From: Sphaeroforma sirkka
Lineage: Eukaryota; Opisthokonta; Ichthyosporea; Ichthyophonida
NCBI GenBank assembly: GCA_001586965.3
Contig: LUCW03001555.1
Coordinates: forward strand, 1-22,500
DNA length: 22,500 nt
Direction: 5' to 3'
Shown here: positions 1 to 9,989 of the stretch, piece after piece
How the letters are laid out: the number at the start of each line of letters is the position of its first letter
Numbering within the stretch: the stretch's first letter is position 1
Position numbers and translations under genes: made by a program
The notes under the pieces: model-generated
What the model was told of the DNA's origin: nothing
The model's input: the letters and a program-made list of their open reading frames with translations, nothing else
Databases searched by the model: none

Positions 1-10
1 TAGACTTGAC

Positions 11-1330
11 TTGACAAACGTCGACTTCTCTAAGTTAAAGTGTCCTTCACATAACTACGTGAGTTGGAGACACAAAGACGTTGTCAAAACCCAAATCGAA
101 GATTGGTTAAAACAGGGTCTAATTGAAATCAATTATGATGCAACCCCAGTTAACTTAGCTCTCTTAGCGGTCGATCAATATAAATCTGATGGAACGTTTA
201 GTAAAAAACAAGAGTAGTACTAGACCTGTCGCCAATCAACAAACTAATTCCGCAACATAGTTTTCCCTTACCTAAGATAAGCGAGATACTACGCAAAATG
301 GAGGGTGCGACTATCTTTTCCAAGATAGACTTAAAAGCTGCATTCCATCAACTACAGATATATGAGCCTCATAGGAAATACTTTTCCTTTACTTGGCAAG
401 GTAAGAAGTACCAGTTTAAAGGTGCACCTGAAGGCTTACACATGTTACCTTCTTTCTTCCAACAAGTTATGATGGAACTATTTGCGGACCTGTCGTATAA
501 CGTATCAGTCTATTTAGATGATATAGTTATCTTTACAAAGACAGCACGTGAACATGCTAAACTCGTTAAAGAAGTCTTAAAGCGACTTAATCATGCTAAA
601 CTTAAGATTAACGAAGACAAGTGTTCTTTTGCTAAAGATACTATACACTTACTTGGCTACAAAGTATCTGCAGCAGGGTAGAAATTGATCCTGGCAAGAA
701 ACAGTTTCTGTTGGATTTATCAACACCAATTACTGGAAGAGATGTGAACTCTGTGTGTGGGTTTGTTAACTTCTTCTCGGATTCGGTACCGCATCTTTCT
801 CATTACTTAAAGCCTTTCAGTCACCTACGGCTGCACAAAGGACCTTTGGGAAAGCTTTGGACTAAAGAATGTGATGATGCATTTAAACTAGTCAAAAGTA
901 AAGTAATGGACGCACCCATCATGCAGTACCCTGTGGATGGTGTCCCGTTCCAAGTAGCAACCGACGCTTCAGATCGAGCGGTAGGTGGAGTGCTTTACCA
1001 AACGATAAATGGTAAACCGCGCTACATACAATTCTTTAGCAAGAGTTATAATAAGAGTCAACGTAATTACCCTACCGTTAAACAAGAGCTCCTTGCTATA
1101 GTTACTGCGCTAAGACAGTTTAAAGACTACCTTTATGGAAGTTACTTTACTGTCGCCTGTGATCAAAAGTCTTTAACATACTTAAAAGATATGAACCCTG
1201 ATTCACAGTTGGTGAGCCGCTGGCATGACATTATTGCCAAGTTCGCCTTTAATATAACACACATTCCAGGAATACATAACCATCTTCCTGACATGCTCTC
1301 TCGACTTGTGCCCGACTACCAGAAAACAGT
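11..1330 (+). pseudogene. Reverse transcriptase and RNase H region, copy A
   Basis: Reverse transcriptase similarity starts near the window edge. Hallmarks are the segment FSKIDLKAAFHQ (about 316-351) and the catalytic box YLDD at 511-522 followed by IVIF. The RNase H part shows ATDAS near 957-971, a glutamate-containing helix KQELLAI (about 1081), ACDQKSL (about 1156) and PGIHNHLPDMLSR (about 1267-1305). In a working element these domains copy the RNA genome into DNA and remove the RNA strand. The region is no longer one open frame and is treated as a fossil. Confidence 0.9.
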
Positions 1331-1373
1331 CAAAGAGTTATTAGCAACCGATTGGATGCTAAATAAGAAATGG

Positions 1374-1760
1374 TTTAACCTCGCTCAATCACGATGGGGT
1401 CCATTTACTGTTGATATGTTTGCCGCAGAACATAACAAACAGGTTTCTGAATATAGGTCGTTGACTCATCCTAAAGGTGATGCATTTCAGCTTGACTTAT
1501 CAAAGCATAATGCGTGGGCTAACCCACCTTGTCAACTTATCGCACAGTTGTTAAATTATGTTAATATTACTAAATCTACCATTACGCTGTGTTGTCCCTT
1601 ACGTAACTCCGACCCATGGATACGTGATTTAATTAATATGATTCAAGACGAACCTATTTATGTCGACCGTGAAACCGACACGTTCTTGTATCAGGGATCC
1701 TATTCTATTAAGAAGACGCCTTGGAAACACACCATTGTTTGTCGCATCGGTCCTGCAGGT
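1374..1760 (+). pseudogene. DIRS-type Dam-methylase-like domain between RNase H and integrase, copy A
   Basis: This stretch lies in the long open segment 711-2147, after the RNase H end. It carries WGPFTVDMFAAEHNK (from about 1393), then a GDAF segment, then WANPPCQLI (NPP at 1521-1529), then a beta-strand-like TITLCCPLRNSDPW. The pattern of VD-x-FA, a short spacer, and [NF]PP followed by a helix is what I know from the Dam-methylase-like domain after RNase H in DIRS-group elements. There the PP motif sits where amino-methyltransferases have D/N-PP-Y/F. Placing it in a Ty3-like element with a DDE-type integrase is unusual. The family match is from memory of motifs, and methyltransferase activity is not implied. 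It could instead be a derived RNase H extension with no enzymatic role. Confidence 0.6.
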
Positions 1761-2113
1761 ACCACTAAGTGGAAACCCTCAACCGAATTCTTAGCTAAAC
1801 TAGAGGAGTCTAAAGAGTTTGAACAAAAGCTCAAGACTCGTACAACACATGCACCCAACAAGATTGCAGTCGAGGTAATGCCGATTGAAACGGCATTAGA
1901 TCGTAAAAACATGGAACTAGCTAAGGCCATGGATCAAAGACTCAAAACTCTAAGAGAACCTGAAGCTCGCACTCAACTACTTAAAGCGCTGCTTAAAGAA
2001 CAGCCAGGAGTGGCGAAACAACTGAAGAAGATACTTCAACAATCCAATGTTGTCAATTATGTATCTCAGGACTCTACCCTCCTGATACTGAGGTTGCCCT
2101 TTCCAACAGGACT

Positions 2114-3200
2114 ATGGTTCATCCAGCCAGCGTTACGCAGAATCTGACTGACTTAGAGGAGCTCGAAAGTAGAGTTAAAATTATACATAATTTAACGCAT
2201 CGAGCATATGAGCATACTTATAAAATGGCTATTCGTGCAGGGCTTGATCACCCGGCGCTGAAAGAAACCATACGTGAAGTATACCGACGCTGTACTGATT
2301 GTGAAAAGAACCAGATCAAGCGATACGGTTGGGCACCCCTAAAAAAGTGTGACAGAAGACCAACCGATGCGCCGAGTCATAGTCGATTTGGTTAAACTCC
2401 CGCGATCCAAGCATACTGGCGATGTATATATCTGTCATTTCTTATGTGTGGCTTCGGGCTATAACTTGCTTTATGCAATACCGAACAAACGTCCACAAAC
2501 AGTGGCAGAATTATGCTATCACGTCTTTAATGACTTCGGTTTCCCCGAGTACTATGTTCTGATAACGGTAGTGAGTTTTGTACCGACGTAATGGAGGCAC
2601 TTATACTCGTATCAGGCATGACCCATAGGCGTGGTGTTCCTTACAAACCTCAAACGCAGGGTGCAAATGAGACACGTCATAGAGAACTTAAGAAACTCTT
2701 GCGTACCGCACTAGACGACGTTGAGGATATGTGGCCTTATCATTTGAAATGGGTTCAGACTCAAATGAATAACTGCATGAATCCTCAAACTGGAACACTC
2801 CGTTTCACTATTTCTTTGGCCGCTATAGTGAATTACAAGCAACGTTTGATAAAACTGCGCCCGAGAAACACGCTACCCCGTGGCTTCAAAAGATCGAGCA
2901 TATGCAGAACGTTGTTTACCCCTGTTTACTCGAGCACAAGAATCGCGTCCTACTTAAAGCGTATGACCGATGGAATAACACTAAGAACATTGTTCAGTTC
3001 AAAGTCGGCGATTACGTTAACATTATAAATCGAAACGCCAACGTTACCGAACTCTCTTCTAAGACGATAGGACCTTTTGTTATTTCCTACCATGATGAGA
3101 AGAGTGATACTTACGAAGTGAATAACATTGATGGTACTAGCGCAACCAATCTAGGCACTCACCGTATCCCTACCTCCGAACTCTCATTCGCTCGCTCATT
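2114..3200 (+). pseudogene. Integrase region with zinc-binding N-terminus and GPY/F module, copy A
   Basis: The N-terminal zinc-binding type module shows histidines in HNLTHRAYEHTY (about 2183-2218) and a C-x2-C pair (CTDC, 2291-2302). The catalytic-core similarity follows: VIVDLVKL (about 2372), a FNDFGFPEYY segment (about 2527), and TQGANETRHREL (about 2656-2691), where the family has its last acidic residue. A GPY/F-type module with TIGPFVISY lies near 3064-3090. These parts would insert the DNA copy into the host chromosome. The region is broken in several places and is a fossil. Confidence 0.85.
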
Positions 3201-3204
3201 TGAT

Positions 3205-3651
3205 TCTGATGTACCAGTTATGGAGTCACAAGTCAAAGATATAATTGACAAAACATCCGAAGACGGTTACACTTACTACAAGACCCGTTTCATGGATGGG
3301 ACAGTAGCTTGGCTAACCTCCGATGCATTTCGTGAATCTCGCGACTTTCTTCGTATCTTTAATAAGAAATGGAATAAGCGTTTACATAAGAACACACGAG
3401 ATAAACGAAAAGGGTTTCCTCAGGTGACTACAAACCCTGACGGATCTGAAATTCCCTATTTGCCACCTACTTCCTACGTGACTAAACTTTCTGATCTGCT
3501 TACCAACAGTGCAGAAAATTGTTCAAACTTACTTACTAATGAAGAACAGCCTTTGGCTAATACCTTACCAAATAATAAACGTAAGGCGCCTACATCGGAA
3601 ATGGTTACTGGACCAAATACTAAACGACATAGAGTACAACATGAGTCTTGA
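3205..3651 (+). pseudogene. Chromodomain-like module and basic tail at the pol C-terminus, copy A
   Basis: After the GPY/F module comes a segment with VKDIIDKTSEDGYTYYKTRF and then DFLRIFNKKWNKR (about 3229-3380). It has the spacing of a chromodomain, with aromatic YY and W positions and a closing acidic/aromatic helix, as in chromoviral integrases. A tail ends at the stop at 3649-3651. The tail has two basic clusters, KRK near 3577 and KRHR near 3619, separated by about a dozen residues, as in a bipartite nuclear import signal. In chromoviruses this module steers integration by binding histone marks. Assignment is by pattern only. Confidence 0.55.
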
Positions 3652-3770
3652 ACTCGTACATATAGGCACATACTTACTCGATAAGTCATGACCGAAACCG
3701 TTTTTTTACTTTGGTTTTCGCTTTACCAACTAGATCGTACCTTAACGTACGTTCGTAGTTCTAAAAGCTA

Positions 3771-3780
3771 CTGGGGGCTA
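3771..3780 (+). promoter_or_regulatory. Candidate polypurine tract before the LTR, copy A
   Basis: The G-rich string ctgggggcta directly abuts the TGTA start of the LTR. The same string precedes the LTR of copy B at 8172-8181. A purine-rich primer for plus-strand DNA synthesis is expected exactly here. The tract is short and interrupted by pyrimidines, so confidence is moderate. Positions 3652-3770 between the end of pol and this tract hold no recognised feature. Confidence 0.5.
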
Positions 3781-4372
3781 TGTAGAAATACGGCTCCGGT
3801 CAGTCTAAAAATATCAAGATCAATTGAGATAATACATTGGTTTTATTTGTATTTTAAATAATTAGTACAAGCTCTTTTTCCAATATTTCCAAAGTGTTCT
3901 AAATTCACTTTGATGGCTCCAATAGCCTGAGTATTTGGTATGACTCATCTACTTGGACCTATTTGAGACATTAGTAGATGTAGGATATTATAAACTAAAT
4001 TTTATAATCTCGAACTACTACTTATTGATTTTGGTCCTCCCGCCAATCTCCAAAATCCAATAAGTCTTTTTCTTTTTTTAACTTTTCTTCAGATGGAACT
4101 TTATTTATATCAGCTAATGTATTAACGTGACTTACGTTATTATGTCTATTTACAAATTAGGCAAGTGGTCATGAACATTTAGTACTTCTAGTGAAAATTA
4201 TTCAATAAAGAACAGCTAGAGGTACGCCCTGTGTGATCGAGGATATTTAGGCTCTTAACAAGAGGCAGTCCCGATCATTCTTACACAAGCTACCACTGCT
4301 AAATCCTAACTGACTAAATAGTATTTTAGTTTAATATAGTTTGAAACCTAGTAATTTCCATCGAAGTTTACA
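3781..4372 (+). repeat. LTR shared by copies A and B (middle LTR)
   Basis: 592 bp that starts TGTAGAAATA and ends GAAGTTTACA, so the ends form the short inverted repeat TGTA/TACA. It matches 8182-8775 along its whole length, and the match stops sharply at 4372/8775, which fixes the right edge. The left edge follows the candidate polypurine tract. It serves as 3' LTR of copy A and 5' LTR of copy B. About 16 substitutions and a few small indels separate it from the other LTR by eye. Confidence 0.9.
4204..4209 (+). promoter_or_regulatory. Polyadenylation signal AATAAA in LTR
   Basis: A canonical AATAAA lies about two thirds of the way through the LTR and is conserved at 8607-8612. It would mark 3' end formation of the element RNA, placing the R/U5 border some tens of bases downstream. 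Confidence 0.5.
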
Positions 4373-4422
4373 AAGATTGCAATAACTGACTGGTGCATGT
4401 TTAAGTTCTCTAATGGGTACGT
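4373..4422 (+). other. Very short leader between LTR and reverse transcriptase, copy B
   Basis: Only about 50 bp separate the LTR end from the point where pol similarity (equivalent to window position 1) begins. A primer binding site would be expected at the start. TGG occurs about 18 bases in (near 4391), but I cannot match the following bases to a tRNA end with confidence. There is no room for gag or protease. Confidence 0.6.
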
Positions 4423-5740
4423 TAGACTTGACTTAACAAACGTCGACTTCTCTAAGTTAAAGTGTCCTTCACATAACTACGTGAGTTGGAGACACCCCAA
4501 ATCGAAGATTGGTTAAAACAGGGTCTAATTGAAATCAATTATGATGCAACCCCAGTCAACTTAGCTCTCTTAGCGGTCGATCAATATAAATCTGATGGAA
4601 CGTTTAGTAAAACAAGAGTAGTACAAGACCTGTCGCCAATCAACAAACTAATTCCGCAACATAGTTTTCCCTTACCTAAGATAAGCGAGATACTACGCAA
4701 AATGGAGGGTGTGACTATCTTTTCCAAGATAGACTTAAAAGCTGCATTCCATCAACTACAGATATATGAGCCTCATAGGAAATACTTTTCCTTTACTTGG
4801 CAAGGTAAGAAGTACCAGTTTAAAGGTGCACCTGAAGGCTTACACATATTACCTTCTTTCTTCCAACAAGTTATGATGGAGCTATTTGCGGACCTGTCGT
4901 ATAACGTATCAGTCTATTTAGATGATATAGTTATCTTTACAAAGACAGCACATGAACATGCTAAACTCGTTAAAGAAGTCTTAAAGCGACTTAATCATGC
5001 TAAAATTAATATTAACGAAGACAAGTGTTCTTTTGCTAAAGATACTATACACTTACTTGGCTACAAAGTATCTGCAGCAGGGGTAGAAATTGATCCTGGC
5101 AAGAAACAGTTTCTGTTGGATTTATCAACACCATTACTGGAAGAGATGTGAACTCTGTGTGTGGGTTTGTTAACTTCTTCTCGGATTCGGTACCGCATCT
5201 TTCTCATTACTTAAATCCTTTCAGTCACCTACGGCTGCACAAAGAACCTTTGGAAAAGCTCTGGACTAAAGAATGTGATGATGCATTTAAACTAGTCAAA
5301 AGTAAAGTATTGGACGCACCCATCATGCAGTACCCTGTGGATGGTGTCCCATTCCAAGTAGCAACCGACGCTTCAGATCGAGCGGTAGGTGGAGTGCTTT
5401 ACCAAACGATAAATGGTAAACCGCGCTACATACAATTCTTTAGCAAAAGTTATAATAAGAGTCAACGGAATTACCCTACCGTTAAACAAGAGCTCCTTGC
5501 TATAGTTACTGCGCTAAGACAGTTTAAAGACTACCTTTATGGAAGTTACTTTTTACTGTCGCCTGTGATCAAAAGTCTTTAACATACTTAAAAGATATAA
5601 ACCCTGATTCACAGTTGGTGAGCCGCTGGCATGACATTATTGCCAAGTTCGCTTTTAATATAACACACATACCAGGAATACATAACCATCTTCCTGACAT
5701 GCTCTCTCGACTTGTGCCCGACTACCAGAAAACAGTCAAG
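4423..5740 (+). pseudogene. Reverse transcriptase and RNase H region, copy B
   Basis: This matches copy A 1-1330. The longest clean segment (4486-5151) starts with the fingers region (QIEDWLKQGLIEI), then DLSPINKLIPQ, FSKIDLKAAFHQ, and the catalytic YLDD at 4915-4926. The RNase H segment 5148-5582 includes VATDASDRAVGG and KQELLAIV. It is the best-preserved reverse transcriptase stretch in the window. Fossil overall. Confidence 0.9.
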
Positions 5741-5799
5741 GAGTTATTAGCAACCGATTGAATGCTAAATAAGAATGGCTTAACCTCGCTCAATCACGA

Positions 5800-6170
5800 T
5801 GGGGTCCATTTACTGTTGATATGTTCGCCGCAGAACATAGCAAACAGGTTTCTGAATATAGGTCGTTGACTCATCCTAAAGGTGATGCATTTCAGCTTGA
5901 CTTATCAAAGTATAATGCGTGGGCTAACCCACCTTGTCAACTTATCGCACAGTTGTTAAATTATGTTAATATTACTAAATCTACCATTACGCTGTGTTGT
6001 CCCTTACGTAACTCCGACCCATGGATACGTCATTTAATTAATATGATTCAAGACGAACCTATTTATGTCGACCGTGAAACCGACACGTTTTTGTATCAGG
6101 GATCCTATTCTATTAAGAAGACACCTTGGAAACACACACCATTGTTTGTCGCATCGGGCAGGTACCACTA
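5800..6170 (+). pseudogene. DIRS-type Dam-methylase-like domain, copy B
   Basis: The same domain as at 1374-1760 lies in the open segment 5821-6171: MFAAEHSKQVSEY, GDAFQLDLSKY, WANPPCQLI (NPP near 5936-5944), TITLCCPLRNSDPW. Its presence in both copies shows that it belongs to the element and is not a chance insertion into one copy. Function is unknown, and the family assignment is by remembered motif pattern. Confidence 0.6.
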
Positions 6171-6314
6171 AGTGGAAACCCTCAACCGAATTCTTAGCTA
6201 AACTAAAGGAGTCTAAAGAGTTTGAACAAAAGCTCAAGACTCGTACAACACATGCACCCAACAAGATTGCAGTCGAGGTAATGCCGATTGAAACGGCATT
6301 AGATCGTAAAAAAC

Positions 6315-7610
6315 ATGGAACTAGCTAAGGCCATGGATCAAAGACTCAAAACTCTAAGAGAACCTGAAGCTCGCACTCAACTACTTAAAGCGCTGCTTAA
6401 AGAACAGCCAGGAGTTGCGAAACAACTGAAGAAGATACTTCAACAATCCAATGTTGTCAATTATGTATCTCAGGAGTCTACCCCTTCTAATACTGAGGTT
6501 GCCCTTTCCAACAGGACTATGGTTCATCCAGCCAGCGTTACGCAGAATCTGACTGACTTAGAGGAGCTCGAAAGTAGAGTTAAAATTATACATAATTTAA
6601 CGCATCGAGCATATGAGCATACTTATAAAATGGCTATTCGTGCAGGGCTTGATCACCCGGCGCTGAAAGAAACCATACGTGAAGTATACCGACGCTGTAC
6701 TGATTGTGAAAAGAACCAGATCAAGCGATACGGTTGGGCACCCCTAAAAAAAGTGTGACAGAAGACCAACCGATGCGCCGAGTCATAGTCGATTTGGTTA
6801 AACTCCGCGATCCAAGCATACTGGCGATGTATATATCTGTCATTTCTTATGTGTGGCTTCGGGCTATAACTTGCTTTATGCAATACCGAACAAACGTCCA
6901 CAAACAGTGGCAGAATTATGCTATCACGTCTTTAATGACTTCGGTTTCCCCGAGTACTATGTTCTGATAACGGTAGTGAGTTTTGTACCGACGTAATGGA
7001 GGCACTTATACTCGTATCAGGCATGACCCATAGGCGTGGTATTCCTTACAAACCTCAAACGCAGGGTGCAAATGAGACACGTCATAGAGAACTTAAGAAA
7101 CTCTTGCGTACCGCACTAGACGACGTTGAGGATATGTGGCCTTATCATTTGATATGGGTTCAGACTCAAATGAATAACTGCATGAATCCTCAAACTGGAA
7201 CACTCCCGTTTCACTATTTCTTTGGCCGCTATAGTGAATTACAAGCAACGTTTGATAAAACTGCGCCCGAGAAACACATTACCCCGTGGCTACAAAAGAT
7301 TGAGCATATGCAGAACGTTGTTTACCCCCTGTTTACTCGAGCACAAAAAATCGCGTCCTACTTAAAGCGTATGACCGATGGAATAACACTAAGAACATTG
7401 TTCAGTTCAAAGTCGGCGATTACGTTAACATTATAAATCGAAACGCAAACGTTACCGAACTCTCTTCTAAGACGATAGGACCTTTTGTTATTTCCTACCA
7501 TGATGAGAAGAGTGATACTTACGAAGTGAATAACATTGATGGTACTAGCGCAACTAATCTAGGCACTCACCGTATCCCTACCTCCGAACTCTCATTCGCT
7601 CGCTCATTTG
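6315..7610 (+). pseudogene. Integrase region, copy B
   Basis: The clean segment 6315-6758 holds a charged linker (LREPEARTQLLKALLKEQ) and the zinc-binding N-terminus with HNLTHRAYEHTY and CTDC. The catalytic-core similarity continues through about 7250, including GANETRHREL and FHYFFGRYSEL. The GPY/F-type module (TIGPFVISY) is near 7470. Broken in several places. Confidence 0.85.
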
Positions 7611-7618
7611 ATTCTGAT

Positions 7619-8060
7619 GTACCAGTTATGGAGTCACAAGTCAAAGATATAATTGACAAAACATCCGAAGACGGTTACACTTACTACAAGACCCGTTTCA
7701 TGGATGGGACAGTAGCTTGGCTAACCTCCGATGCATTTCGTGAATCTCGCGACTTTCTTCGTATCTTTAATAAGAAATGGAATAAGCGTTTACATAAGAA
7801 CACACGAGATAAACGAAAAGGGTTTCCTCAGGTGACTAAAAAACCCTGACGGATCTGAAATTCCCTATTTGCCACCTACTTCCTACGTGACTAAACTTTC
7901 TGATCTGCTTACCAACAGTGCAGAAAATTGTTCAAACTTACCTACTAATGAAGAACAGCCTTTGGCTATTACCTTACCAAATAATAAACGTAAAGCGCCT
8001 ACATCGGAAATGGTTACTGGACCAAATACTAAACGACATAGAGTACAACATGAGTCTTGA
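7619..8060 (+). pseudogene. Chromodomain-like module and basic tail, copy B
   Basis: The segment matches copy A 3205-3651: VKDIIDKTSEDGYTYYKTRF, AWLTSDAFRESRDFL, IFNKKWNKR, and then the lysine/arginine-rich tail with KRK and KRHR clusters ending at 8060. Interpretation as for copy A, by pattern only. Confidence 0.55.
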
Positions 8061-8181
8061 ACTCGTACATATAGGCACATACTTACTCGATAAGTCATGA
8101 CCGAAACCGTTATGGTTTTCGCTTTACCAACTAGATCGTATCTTAACGTACGTTCGTAGCTCTAAAAGCTACTGGGGGCTA

Positions 8182-8775
8182 TGTAGAAATACGGCCTCCG
8201 GTCAGTCTAAAATATCAAGATCAATTGAGATAATACATTGGTTTTTATTTGCTTTTAAATAATTTAATACAAGCTCTTTTTCCAATATTTCCAAAGTGTT
8301 CTAAATTGACTTTGATGGCTCCAATAGCCTGAGTATTTGGTATGACTCATCTACTTGGACCTATTTGAGACATTAGTAGATGTAGGATATCATAAACTAA
8401 ATTTTATAATCTCCGAGCTACTACTTATAGATTTTGGTCCTCCTGCCAATCTCCAAAATCCAATAAGTCTTTTTCTTTTTTTAACTTTTCTTCAGATGGA
8501 ACTTTATTTATATCAGCTAATGTATTAACGTGACCTACGTTATTATGTCTATCTACAAATTAGGCATGTGGTCATGAACACTTAGTACTGATAGTGAAAA
8601 TTATTCAATAAAGAACAGCTAGAGGTACGCCCTGTGTGATCGAGGATATTTAGGCTCTTAACAAGAGGCAGTCCCGATCATTCTTACACAAGCTACCACT
8701 GATAAATCCTAACTGACTAAATTGTATTTTAGTTTAATATAGTTTGAAACCTAGTAATTTCCATCGAAGTTTACA
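8182..8775 (+). repeat. Right LTR of copy B
   Basis: 594 bp, starting TGTAGAAATACGG and ending GAAGTTTACA, aligned end to end with 3781-4372. It is preceded by the same ctgggggcta tract (8172-8181) and carries AATAAA at 8607-8612. The base after 8775 is the first base unlike the element, so this is the right boundary of the whole tandem array. Confidence 0.9.
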
Positions 8776-8915
8776 TCATCGACAAATAAATAAGCGAAAG
8801 AGCTTGGGCCGAAATTATGCTAGCGTGACAGCTAATATGGAACAAAGACGAGAGCCTGCCGCGGTATGTCACTCGGGTAGGGACCCTCCCAAACAGCGCG
8901 CGGGGGGCAGTTGAT
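8776..8915. other. Unclassified stretch between LTR array and LINE
   Basis: No coding similarity is visible on either strand. The LINE reading frame on the minus strand stops being recognisable at about 8916. A run of A-rich sequence (caaataaataag, about 8782-8793) lies next to the LTR. It may be flanking host DNA or decayed LINE sequence. Confidence 0.4.
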
Positions 8916-9647
8916 TCAGTTTTCGGGCATTCCAGCGTGGCGCAGAAGTACTCATAGGCGTAGGAGAGCGACCTTGTCGTATGCCTTGGTTATGTCCAGA
9001 CAGACGTCGTTCCACTCCTCTTCTGATTGTGTCTCAGATTCCATGGCGGCATGTGCTTGGGTATGACAGATGAACCGTGATTTGAAGCCAGCTTGGGTAG
9101 CATGGGTAGCAGAGCCGGGGTGGCTCGTAATCAGATTAAGAAAGCACTTTTCAAAGATGCGTCTGACTATTTACGTAAGCGTGATGGGGCGGAAGTCAGC
9201 GGGGTAGGTGATATCTGCATCGGCTTTCTTTGGGTGCGCTGTCAGGAGGCTGCAGTTCAGGGCTGCAGGGAAGGTACCCGCCTTCAGTAGCTTAGTGAAT
9301 GCTTCGGCAAGGAGTCTAATCAGTGGGCTATTGGCGTCGGGACGACCTAATGTCCGGCGTTTGGTAGAGCGCTCCACTGCGGCCTTCAGAGGAAGGATGT
9401 GGATTCCGTCGGGGCCGGGTCTTTTATTGGCATAGCGTAGTATTGTCTCCATTACATTGTCGGGGCGTATGGTGGAAGTGGCATCAGGAGAGGGTTCGGT
9501 ATCCGGTGGAACCACGTACGGGTTTGTAGAGTTGAATAGGGCCTCAAAATTAACCAGCGAGGGTAGCGCCTGTATCATCGGTACCCGGTATGCAGGGTTG
9601 GCGCGGAGACCGACGTTGGTAGGCAATATTTTTGAACATCTGAGCAC
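8916..9647 (-). pseudogene. LINE ORF2 reverse transcriptase, N-terminal part
   Basis: The open stretch 9647-9174 contains NKRPGPDGIHILPLKA, a hallmark of LINE RT block 0/1, and then LLKAGTFPAALNCSLLTAHPKK and YPADFRPITLT, which is block 2. After an in-frame TAA (9171-9173) the same frame continues with ATQAGFKSRFICHTQAHAA and CLDITKAYDKVALLRL, which is block A with a catalytic-type aspartate. Further in-frame stops lie at 8952-8954 and 8916-8918. Downstream blocks are absent. The segment between about 9650 and 9990 is the poorly conserved linker in mixed frames. Confidence 0.8.
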
Positions 9648-9989
9648 TGCTTTGGGCGGTCAGACGTGAGCGGAACGAGTGGTTTGGCAGCCGCTGAACC
9701 CAGGGACCCTCCAAAGATATGTGGGTTAGTGGCATAGCGCCAGATACGGTCAAGGATCCGTAGCAGCCCTTCCGCTGGTCCATGTAAAGTGAGATACGAC
9801 CGTAGTAGGTTCTGGTGCGCCCGGATTTCGGCTTGGAATGGTCGCGCGCATAATTTGTTGCGTAGGTGATACAGTCGATGGCGATATTGTTTATATCCAT
9901 GGGAGGGAAGGCGTTGGTTCGGAAGCGGTGGCATTGCTGGCATTTGTTGGGGGCGATGGATTTTATTCGTGGGAAATATTTGAAGATCG

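Larger units (their letters stand above)
1..4372 (+). mobile_element. Ty3/gypsy-like LTR retroelement, copy A (left end outside window)
   Basis: Internal region (1-3780) followed by an LTR (3781-4372). The visible order of similarity is reverse transcriptase, RNase H, a Dam-like domain, integrase, and a chromodomain-like C-terminus, which is the Ty3/gypsy order with an extra domain. Position 1 corresponds to 4423 in copy B, about 50 bp inside the element, so the left LTR, if present, lies just upstream of the window. The copy is a fossil: the coding region is broken in roughly six places. It is about 2% different from copy B over the stretches I compared by eye. It shares the LTR at 3781-4372 with copy B, giving a head-to-tail tandem. 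Some breaks look common to both copies, which suggests duplication after decay had begun (inference). Confidence 0.9.
3781..8775 (+). mobile_element. Ty3/gypsy-like LTR retroelement, copy B, both LTRs present
   Basis: About 4995 bp from the first base of the middle LTR to the last base of the right LTR. The internal region (4373-8181) parallels copy A: RT, RNase H, Dam-like domain, integrase, chromodomain-like tail. It is broken in roughly eight places. LTR divergence near 3% suggests modest age, but the LTRs may not date one insertion because the array is tandem. A target-site duplication is not expected at the left edge, since copy A continues there. After 8775 the sequence changes abruptly. 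The family is related to chromodomain-bearing Ty3-like elements, with an additional domain of DIRS type. Confidence 0.9.

Noticed and set aside
1390-1700. Reading the Dam-like domain as proof that copies A and B are DIRS elements
   Set aside because: The elements have TGTA/TACA LTRs, a zinc-binding N-terminus and a DDE-type integrase with GPY/F module. No tyrosine recombinase is seen.
3474-3689. Minus-strand open frame opposite the pol tail (also at 7883-8098)
   Set aside because: It is a shadow of the plus-strand coding region. It is present in both copies only because the copies are near identical.
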